From Alphaproteobacteria bacterium (GTDB lineage: Bacteria > Pseudomonadota > Alphaproteobacteria > UBA828), in assembly GCA_022826345.1 (NCBI GenBank), contig JAJDVB010000049.1, positions 1-19,379 of the forward strand: a stretch of DNA of 19,379 nucleotides, in the 5' to 3' direction. This document shows, in pieces, positions 14,724 to 19,379 of this stretch (positions are counted from its first letter, which is position 1; every line of letters starts with the position of its first letter). Below the pieces are notes generated by a model. That model was not told the origin of the DNA and did no database searches. It worked only from the letters and a program-made list of their open reading frames with translations. The position numbers and the translations under genes are program-made.

Positions 14724-15608
14724 ATGACTGCCAATCCGCGCCGCTGGGGCATTCACAACGACTACGGTCCGCTCAAGGACGTTCTCCTGGGTATCCCTGA
14801 ATTCTACCGCTGGATCGACGCCGGTCCGATCACCATGCGGACGCTCAACAACCAGATACACACAGGCGTCGAATTCGACCTTCAAAGGGCCATGTCGCAG
14901 CACGCCGAGATGGTGGCGATCTACGAGGCCAACGATGTGACCTGCCACTATCTGGATGCCGACGAGGTCCTGCACCGCAACTTCTTCGCCCGCGATTCGA
15001 GCGCAATGACTCCCTGGGGCGCGCTTATCTGCCATATGCAGCTCAAGAGCCGGCGCGCCGACTATGTGACCGCCATCCGCTTCTACCAGAGCAACGACAT
15101 TCCGATCTGGCGCTACGCCACCGCGGGCCACTTCGAGGGCGGCGACTTCAACATCCTTGAGCCGGGCTTCGTGCTGATCGGCTTCAGCGGCGAGCGGTCC
15201 GAACGCGAAGGTTCCGAACAGGTGGCGGCTTGGGTGCGGGAGCAGGGGTGGGAAGCCGTGGTTGCACCCATCTCGCGGGAGTTCGTGCACATGGACGGCC
15301 TGGTGGTGCCGCTGGCGCCCAAGCTGCTCGTGGCGTGTGTCGATGCCATGGAAGACTGGCTGGTGGCTCTGCTCCGCGAGCGCGGCTTCGAGTTCGTCGA
15401 GGTCGGTTACGCGGAAGCCAGAAACCTCGGCGTGAACCTCGTGGCGCTCGGCAACGACCGTGTGCTTTCCATGAGCGGGGCGACGGACCTGAACGCACGC
15501 ATGCGCGCCATGGGGTTCGAAGTCTTCGATCCCGACATGTCGATGTTCACGCTCGGCGGCGGCGGCGTCCATTGCCTGTGTCAGGCGCTCTACCGCGAAG
15601 ACGTGTAG
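14724..15608 (+). CDS. Arginine deiminase/DDAH-fold amidino-group enzyme
   Basis: The 294-residue protein belongs to the guanidino-group-modifying superfamily (arginine deiminase, dimethylarginine dimethylaminohydrolase, amidinotransferases). Visible active-site motifs are Asp91 in FFARD, Glu138 in GHFEGGDF, His189 in EFVHMDG, and the nucleophile Cys284 in GGGGVHCLC. They match the Cys-His-acid machinery that attacks a guanidinium carbon through a thiouronium intermediate. Length fits the hydrolase members. The specific substrate cannot be read from the sequence. Next to xsc and a cation-type importer, a guanidino sulfonate such as taurocyamine is an attractive guess; arginine derivatives are the alternative. 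ATG 14724 follows GGAG by 10 bases. It is transcribed divergently from the ABC genes. Confidence 0.88.
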   Translation: MTANPRRWGIHNDYGPLKDVLLGIPEFYRWIDAGPITMRTLNNQIHTGVEFDLQRAMSQHAEMVAIYEANDVTCHYLDADEVLHRNFFARDSSAMTPWGALICHMQLKSRRADYVTAIRFYQSNDIPIWRYATAGHFEGGDFNILEPGFVLIGFSGERSEREGSEQVAAWVREQGWEAVVAPISREFVHMDGLVVPLAPKLLVACVDAMEDWLVALLRERGFEFVEVGYAEARNLGVNLVALGNDRVLSMSGATDLNARMRAMGFEVFDPDMSMFTLGGGGVHCLCQALYREDV

Positions 15609-15740
15609 CTCAACCGGGAAACAGGCGCGGGAAAGGGGCGCATGCAGCGCGTGCAAGCGGTACGTGTACCGAGAGATAACAAAAGTTGAGCCAATCACCG
15701 CCGTTGCTGGCTCGCGCGGCAATGGCGAGGGCGTGTCCGT

Positions 15741-15781
15741 CGGAGAAAGAAAGATGGGCGATGCCGTCGCATCGCCCATCT
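15741..15781 (-). terminator. Rho-independent terminator of the substrate-binding protein gene
   Basis: A perfect 13-base stem (15752-15764 with 15769-15781, AGATGGGCGATGC and its complement) closes a 4-base loop. On the minus strand it is followed by TTTCTTTCTCC. It sits about 120 bases after the stop of the binding-protein gene and would also fold in transcripts of the opposite gene, though without a T-run in that direction. Confidence 0.75.
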
Positions 15782-15902
15782 CACGCAGCCTCACTCAGGC
15801 ACCGGCTCAGAGTGGGGCCGCTAAGGTCGTTCCCTTCCGCATGAGCCGTCCAGCAACGATCGGATTTCATGCGCACCGGCGTCGCTACGACGACCAACCG
15901 CC

Positions 15903-16877
15903 TTACTTCATCCACGAGTCGACGAGATCGGCGTTGTCTTGCGCCCACTGCACGGCATAGTCGGCGGGGCTCATCTTCTCGACCACGAGGCCGAAGGTCA
16001 TGTGGGACACCTGGTCGGTGGTCAGCGCGATCTTGCTCAGCAGGGCCGCGGCCTCCGGATGCGACTCCTCCAGGGATGCCGCATAGTGCACGTGCAGCCA
16101 GGCCAGATCCCACGCAACCGGCGCGCTCGATTTTTCCAGCCATTCGGGGTCGTCGGTCGGCTGGATGATCACCCACTTAGACTCGTCATACGGAGGCTCC
16201 TCCAGGATGACGAGATCGTACAGCGCGAACATGTGGTTGGGCGTGTAGCAATAGAAGACGTGGTTGGCATCCTTGGCGACCGCGGCGTCGACATCGGCCA
16301 TTGCCAGCGCCTCGTCCATTTCCAGCAGCTCCATGGTCTCGTCGTAGCCGTAGCTCTTGGCGCGGATCTTCTCGATATTGGTCGAAGCCCAGCCCGATGC
16401 TCCGACCCACACTTCACCCAGGCCGTCGCCGTTCGAGTCGAAATTCTTCGCCATGTCGGGATCGGCAAGATCGGCGATCGCAGTGATGCCGGTACGGTCG
16501 GCACTTGCCTTCGTCACGCACATGCCCTGAAACGAGGACACGCCGTTGGGGCTCATTCTGACCGTACCCTTCGACTTGACATACTTGTCGTGCAGATTGG
16601 TCTGGTTCGGCAGCCAGACCTCCGGATGCACATGCATGCTGCCGGTGTCCATCGCCTCGAAGATGACGGGGTTGGTGCCGTTCTGAAGTTCCACTTCCAG
16701 GCCTAGATTGTCCTCCAGCACCACCTTTAGGATGTTCGCGGTAGCCGCCGCCGAAGGCCAATTGGGAACGCCCACAACGATATCTGCCGACTGGGCAGGC
16801 GCGTTGCCGATGACGGGCGAAAGGCCGATAAGAAACACGGCCGCACACAGGCTGCGGCGCCACTTGAAAGTCTTCAT
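15903..16877 (-). CDS. Glycine betaine/proline-type ABC transporter substrate-binding protein (OpuAC family)
   Basis: The chosen ATG at 16877 has AAGGAGG five bases upstream and begins a Sec signal peptide (MKTFKWRRSL, hydrophobic core, cleavage near AQSA at 30). The upstream in-frame start at 16985 would put a non-signal tail in front. The 324-residue product is an OpuAC/ProX-type binding protein: VGVPNWPSAAATANIL near the N-terminus, MHVHPEVWLPN, and FYCYTPNHMF in the hinge region. These Trp/Tyr residues are the kind that build the aromatic box for quaternary-ammonium or other cationic ligands. Ligand identity is not deducible. It is the likely periplasmic partner of the ATPase/permease pair, divergent from the LysR gene and ended by a strong terminator. 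Confidence 0.92.
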   Translation of the reverse strand: MKTFKWRRSLCAAVFLIGLSPVIGNAPAQSADIVVGVPNWPSAAATANILKVVLEDNLGLEVELQNGTNPVIFEAMDTGSMHVHPEVWLPNQTNLHDKYVKSKGTVRMSPNGVSSFQGMCVTKASADRTGITAIADLADPDMAKNFDSNGDGLGEVWVGASGWASTNIEKIRAKSYGYDETMELLEMDEALAMADVDAAVAKDANHVFYCYTPNHMFALYDLVILEEPPYDESKWVIIQPTDDPEWLEKSSAPVAWDLAWLHVHYAASLEESHPEAAALLSKIALTTDQVSHMTFGLVVEKMSPADYAVQWAQDNADLVDSWMK

Positions 16878-17041
16878 CGTATCCTCCTTCGCTTCATCAT
16901 GTTGGAGCCATGCACGGCGGGCGCCTCGACAATGGATCGACGTGGCAGTTGCCTCCTCGCCTCGCGCCCGTGATCCCTCGTCCACGGAGCGATCATAGTG
17001 CTACTCTCACTTGGCAAATACATCACTCATGAAATGTTAGC
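16878..17041. promoter_or_regulatory. Divergent control region between the binding protein and LysR genes
   Basis: These 164 bases must hold both start regions. A partial dyad ACAT (17020-17023) / ATGT (17034-17037) with a 10-base spacer lies just before the LysR start, and AGTG/CACT (16997-17000, 17008-17011) lies beside it. On the minus strand TTGCCA precedes TATGAT by only 14 bases, too close for a standard promoter. LysR proteins commonly bind such intervals to regulate themselves and the divergent gene. The exact site is uncertain. Confidence 0.35.
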
Positions 17042-17995
17042 ATGCAGGAAAGGGAAAACGACAGGCCGCCGGACGCGACCGCGACCCCGCGTCTTCACAA
17101 GGCCGATCTCCACATGCTTGCGGTCTTCATGACGGTCGCCGAGTGCGGCGGGTTCGCCCCGGCGCAGGTTGCCCTGAACGTCGGCCAGTCGACCATCAGC
17201 CGCCAGATCGGCGATCTCGAAAGGCGCCTCGGCATGCGCCTCTGTCAACGGGGACGCGCCGGCTTCCGCCTGACGGACAAGGGGCGGATCGTGTACGAGG
17301 CCTGCCAGCACCTCGCAACCGCGCTGGAGAGTTTCCGTGCCACAGTGGGCGCGCTTCGCGGCGAGCTGATCGGCGAGCTCTCGATCGCCGTGATCGACAA
17401 CTGGGCCACCGATAGTGGCTATCCGATGGCCGACGTGCTCCGCGCTTTCAGGTCGAAGGCCCGGCAGGTCCATGTTCACTTCCACACGCTGGCGCCGGAC
17501 GAGATCGAGCGCGCCGTGCTGGAGAACAGGGTCAACCTGGGGATCGGCGTGTTCCACCAGCACCGCCCGGGCCTGGCCTACGAGGCCCTCTACGACGATC
17601 CGGTGGAGCTCTACTGCGGCAAGGATCACGCACTCTTCGACCGGGCTCCGGAAGGGATCGACAGCGATGACTTGCAGGCGGCCGATCTTGTCCACCGCGC
17701 CTATCTGTCCGAGCGGCAGGTCGCACCACTCACCGGAGATCTGCCATCGACCGCGGCGGCCCGCCAGATCGAGGGCGTGGCGTTCCTCATCCTGTCCGGA
17801 TGGCACATCGGCTATCTGCCCGTCTCCTACGCCGAGCGGTGGGTGGAAAGCGGGCAAATGCGCAGCCTCCTGCCCGAAACCTACCGTCTCAATACCAAGA
17901 TAGAGTTGGTCACCCGCCGAGGCGTGGCTCTGACGCTGGTCAGCCAGACCTTCGCCGATACCTTGAGGAAGATCACCCGACCGTTGGCTGTATGA
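17042..17995 (+). CDS. LysR-family transcriptional regulator
   Basis: The 317-residue protein has the LysR winged HTH at about residues 20-80 (LHMLAVFMTVAECGGFAPAQ, then QSTISRQIGDLERRLGMRLC and FRLTDKG), a linker helix, and a periplasmic-binding-like effector domain from about residue 105 (LSIAVIDNW). The N-terminus carries some 20 extra polar residues before the HTH, so an internal Met could be the true start; the ATG at 17042 lacks a clear ribosome-binding site. The gene is divergent from the substrate-binding protein gene, the classic placement for a LysR controlling its neighbour. Its effector is probably the imported compound or a breakdown product. It may also act on the 14463-14723 intergenic region. 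Confidence 0.93.
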   Translation: MQERENDRPPDATATPRLHKADLHMLAVFMTVAECGGFAPAQVALNVGQSTISRQIGDLERRLGMRLCQRGRAGFRLTDKGRIVYEACQHLATALESFRATVGALRGELIGELSIAVIDNWATDSGYPMADVLRAFRSKARQVHVHFHTLAPDEIERAVLENRVNLGIGVFHQHRPGLAYEALYDDPVELYCGKDHALFDRAPEGIDSDDLQAADLVHRAYLSERQVAPLTGDLPSTAAARQIEGVAFLILSGWHIGYLPVSYAERWVESGQMRSLLPETYRLNTKIELVTRRGVALTLVSQTFADTLRKITRPLAV

Positions 17996-18010
17996 CCGCA
18001 AATGCTGGGC

Positions 18011-18032
18011 CCGGGCGTCTTCATCCGCCCGG
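18011..18032 (+). terminator. Possible weak terminator hairpin after the LysR gene
   Basis: CCGGGCG (18011-18017) and CGCCCGG (18026-18032) form a perfect 7-base stem with an 8-base loop, 16 bases after the LysR stop. Only TTCCC follows, so an intrinsic terminator is doubtful. It also lies just past the C-terminal coding remnant of the opposite-strand recombinase. Confidence 0.3.
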
Positions 18033-18049
18033 TTCCCAATGGAATCCCA

Positions 18050-18245
18050 ACTCTCTCTCAGCGCCTCGATGCGATCGGCCATACGCTGGGCCGGTCCGTG
18101 CAACTGCTCCATCGTCCAATTGGCCGCATACCCCTCCGTGACGTCGTTGGGCGGTGCAGGGTTCACCAGCCGCTTGGTGAGCGCCTGCGGCAGCATCAGC
18201 TCGCGCTCACTCTCGACGCCGCTCGACGGTGATGCCGAAGTTCCC
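18050..18245 (-). pseudogene. Tyrosine recombinase C-terminal remnant
   Basis: On the minus strand from about 18208 the frame reads ELMLPQALTKRLVN, then DVTEGYAANWTMEQL and PAQRMADRIEALR. This is the C-terminal box of integrases whose conserved form is ALKRLLNH, DVTAGY, ERLR-PMQRI. Tyr at 18128-18130 is the nucleophile. The segment just upstream (FGITVERRRE, 18207-18240) continues the match only in another frame and ends in a stop, so the gene is frameshifted. After about 18050 the frame runs on without family resemblance and enters the LysR gene antisense. It is a dead recombinase, distinct from the one at 1-90. Confidence 0.65.
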
Positions 18246-18604
18246 TTTCATGTGCCACATCGAGCTGCCCAAAATGTGAAGTTCCCCACCATTCGGGCGC
18301 TTGGTGCGAGCCGGTAGCGGTGTTGGCTTCCATCTCGAAAATGTCGACCGCGGGTTGGCCGAGACCGGCTCATCGGAAGCGGCCGCCTCGCCGGGGTCAC
18401 GCCGACACAGCGATGGTTCGAGGTTCGGGGTGGTTCTCTGGCATAACCATCGAGGAGTTCCGCGGGCATCGCGATGTCTCCGGTGGCAGGCACCCTCCGC
18501 TTTCTGAATTCCCGCCAACCGCCGACCCTGTGGCGCTGCGGCCTATGGCAAGGCAACCTCGCGCTCGGAAAGGCCGTGCTGACATCACGAAAATTTGATC
18601 GCCT
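18246..18604. other. Degenerate sequence upstream of the recombinase remnant
   Basis: Short minus-strand frames (18207-18518, 18248-18556, 18397-18588) probably hold fragments of the missing recombinase body. A piece near 18440-18500 (VPATGDIAMPAELLDGYA) vaguely resembles the V-P-x-x-L segment of integrase catalytic domains, but the match is too weak to claim. No intact gene is evident on either strand. Confidence 0.35.
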
Positions 18605-18632
18605 ACAGGATCGTACTCCAGCGTACTCCTGT
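18605..18632. repeat. Inverted repeat, candidate recombination core or operator
   Basis: ACAGGA (18605-18610) and TCCTGT (18627-18632) pair, and inside them GTAC (18613-18616) and GTAC (18623-18626) flank the 6-base spacer TCCAGC; the left arm has two extra bases. The element also contains a direct repeat of CGTACTCC at 18612 and 18622, one helical turn apart. Core sites of tyrosine recombinases have such arms around a 6-8 base spacer, but a regulator site is equally possible. Confidence 0.4.
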
Positions 18633-18637
18633 CCTCT

Positions 18638-18656
18638 TATGTCGTCCTATGTCGTC
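18638..18656. repeat. Tandem TATGTCGTC direct repeat
   Basis: TATGTCGTC occurs at 18638-18646 and 18648-18656, exactly 10 bases apart, with a partial third (TATGTAG) at 18659-18665. It follows the CGTACTCC pair, which has the same period. Helically phased repeats suggest cooperative protein binding. Confidence 0.5.
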
Positions 18657-18674
18657 TATATGTAGCGAATAACC

Positions 18675-18744
18675 GTTTCTCTACAGTTGCTTGGAGGGTT
18701 CTCTCCAGTTGCCCGGAGGAGTTTGATCCCTATATGTTCTCTCC
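18675..18744. repeat. Imperfect repeats of about 23 bp upstream of the HTH gene
   Basis: Unit 1 (18675-18697) contains GTTTCTCTACAGTTGC then TTGGAGG. Unit 2 (18698-18721) contains GTTCTCTCCAGTTGC then CCGGAGGAG. A third copy of GTTCTCTCC at 18736-18744 ends at the ATG of the next gene. Three phased copies of GTT(T)CTCTMCA immediately before a regulator gene look like operators or iterons for its own product. Confidence 0.5.
18709..18736 (+). promoter_or_regulatory. Candidate promoter giving a leaderless transcript
   Basis: TTGCCC (18709-18714) and TATATG (18731-18736) are 16 bases apart. The expected start, about 7 bases further on, coincides with the ATG at 18745, and no ribosome-binding site lies at normal distance. 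Both elements lie within or beside the repeat units, so a bound repressor would block the promoter. Confidence 0.35.
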
Positions 18745-19296
18745 ATGAGCACATCACTCCACATCGACCGCATTGCCCCAGGCAGCCGCCAGGCGCTGCT
18801 CGACAGCACCGAGGCGCACAGCATCGAGGCGTTGGTGGCTCGCGAGCATCTCTCGCGCTCCACCCTCGGCAGTGCTCTGCCCGGCGACGCGTCCCTCCCT
18901 GGCCACCTCGGCCGGGGCTCGGACGTGCGCCTCGGCACTGCCGACACGATACCGGCCTCCATGAACGTGGAGCCCGTCGGCCCCTGCTTCCTGCAGGAGG
19001 CCGAGGCCCTCCTCGAAGAGACCGGCGTCGAGCCGCAAGGGTTCGGCGAGAAGGCAATGCGCGGTCCCGGCTTCGTGCTCAGGCCGGGGCGGGGACGGTC
19101 GCCGATGTTCGGCACCGACCGGAAGATGAGTGCCTGGATGGCGAACACCGCGAGCGCGGTGGAGCCGGGTGAGGGCCTCGGTCGGGGACGGCGTCACGCC
19201 TGTTGCGGTCGATGCGGCAGGACACATGGGAGAAAGAGATGGACGAGAACACCCAGTTCATATCTACCAAGAGGGTGGCGGAATACCTGGGCCTGA
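18745..19296 (+). CDS. Probable regulator with two tandem HTH-like repeats (element-borne)
   Basis: The 183-residue product holds two gaplessly alignable 47-residue units: residues 27-73 (EALVAREHLSRSTLGSALPG at its start) and 86-132 (EALLEETGVEPQGFGEKAMR at its start). Both share the leading EAL, a central Gly, the G-R-G triplet, a G-T pair and a closing A-x-M. Single copies of this pattern occur in small HTH-type proteins of integrated elements, as far as I can recall. After about residue 140 the tail is Arg/Cys/Trp-rich and overlaps the next gene by 58 bases, which suggests that the 3' end is frameshifted. DNA binding at the upstream repeats is plausible but inferred. No ribosome-binding site is present, in line with a leaderless start. 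Confidence 0.55.
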   Translation: MSTSLHIDRIAPGSRQALLDSTEAHSIEALVAREHLSRSTLGSALPGDASLPGHLGRGSDVRLGTADTIPASMNVEPVGPCFLQEAEALLEETGVEPQGFGEKAMRGPGFVLRPGRGRSPMFGTDRKMSAWMANTASAVEPGEGLGRGRRHACCGRCGRTHGRKRWTRTPSSYLPRGWRNTWA

Positions 19297-19379
19297 GCCC
19301 GCGCACGCTGGAGAGCTACCGCTCCCGCGGTGGGGGTCCGCCTTACTACGACCTCGAAGGCGTCGTGCGCTATCTGCTG
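19239..19379 (+). CDS. Helix-turn-helix (excisionase/AlpA-like) DNA-binding protein, N-terminal part
   Basis: ATG 19239 follows GGGAGAAAGAG, a strong ribosome-binding site, and the frame stays open to the window edge (47 codons). The sequence FISTKRVAEYLGLSPRTLES then YRSRGGGPPYYDLEGVVRYL is a complete HTH_17-type winged helix: the helix-turn-helix is followed by the G-PP-Y wing. Such small proteins act as recombination directionality factors or as regulators in integrative elements. Its place beside a recombinase remnant and repeat arrays supports that role. The remainder lies outside the window. Confidence 0.85.
   Translation, partial: MDENTQFISTKRVAEYLGLSPRTLESYRSRGGGPPYYDLEGVVRYLL

Noticed and set aside
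14703..15794. 363-codon minus-strand frame opposite the amidino-group enzyme
   Set aside because: The plus strand encodes a protein with a full active-site set; the antisense product is His/Val/Glu-rich and unrecognisable.
17027..18196. Long minus-strand frame covering the LysR gene
   Set aside because: Only its first ~50 codons (recombinase remnant) resemble a family; the rest is antisense to LysR.

Overview
The window is high-GC, densely coded bacterial DNA. An OpuA/ProU-type ABC transporter beside sulfoacetaldehyde acetyltransferase (Xsc), an IHF-alpha-like gene, multihaem respiratory cytochromes and alphaproteobacterial-style integrase remnants point to a Gram-negative proteobacterium, most likely an alphaproteobacterium. 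That placement is inferred from protein resemblance alone; no database search was possible. No tRNA, rRNA, CRISPR array or intact insertion sequence was seen.

Left flank (1-5800). The window opens inside the last codons of a tyrosine recombinase (1-90), followed by about 690 bases with no convincing gene. Next come a lipidated subtilisin-like protease with an autotransporter-type C-terminus (779-3301, minus), a decayed HTH antitoxin gene (3549-3828), and three small plus-strand genes: a DUF1971 protein, a NYN-LOTUS RNA-biology protein and an 82-residue protein of unknown function. An IHF-alpha-like gene broken by one extra base (5445-5796, minus) closes this part. It looks like worn accessory DNA.

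Redox operon (6114-9393, minus). Three tightly spaced genes read, in transcription order: a membrane protein joining a GPP34 (GOLPH3-like) domain to a five-helix segment with two H-X13-H pairs, as in di-haem b cytochromes; a membrane-anchored c-type cytochrome with ten CxxCH motifs and one CX4CH; and a small DUF3365 mono-haem protein. The inferred job is passing electrons from the quinol pool through two b haems to a periplasmic multihaem wire, with the cytoplasmic GPP34 domain as a membrane-binding or regulatory module. This is the strongest candidate here for an undescribed system.

Sulfonate/guanidino locus (9644-17995). An ABC ATPase, an unusually long permease and Xsc form a minus-strand cluster that ends in a truncated start of phosphate acetyltransferase. 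Divergent from it is an arginine-deiminase/DDAH-fold hydrolase. A glycine-betaine-type substrate-binding protein with a clear terminator and a divergent LysR regulator complete the set. Together they suggest uptake and breakdown of a cationic or guanidino C2 sulfonate that ends at sulfoacetaldehyde and acetyl phosphate. The substrate is inferred.

Right flank (17996-19379). A decayed tyrosine recombinase (minus) is followed by lower-GC DNA with an inverted repeat, 10-bp-spaced direct repeats and roughly 23-bp repeats. These lead into a gene with an internally duplicated HTH-like domain and the start of an excisionase/AlpA-like HTH gene. This resembles the recombination and control end of an integrated element.
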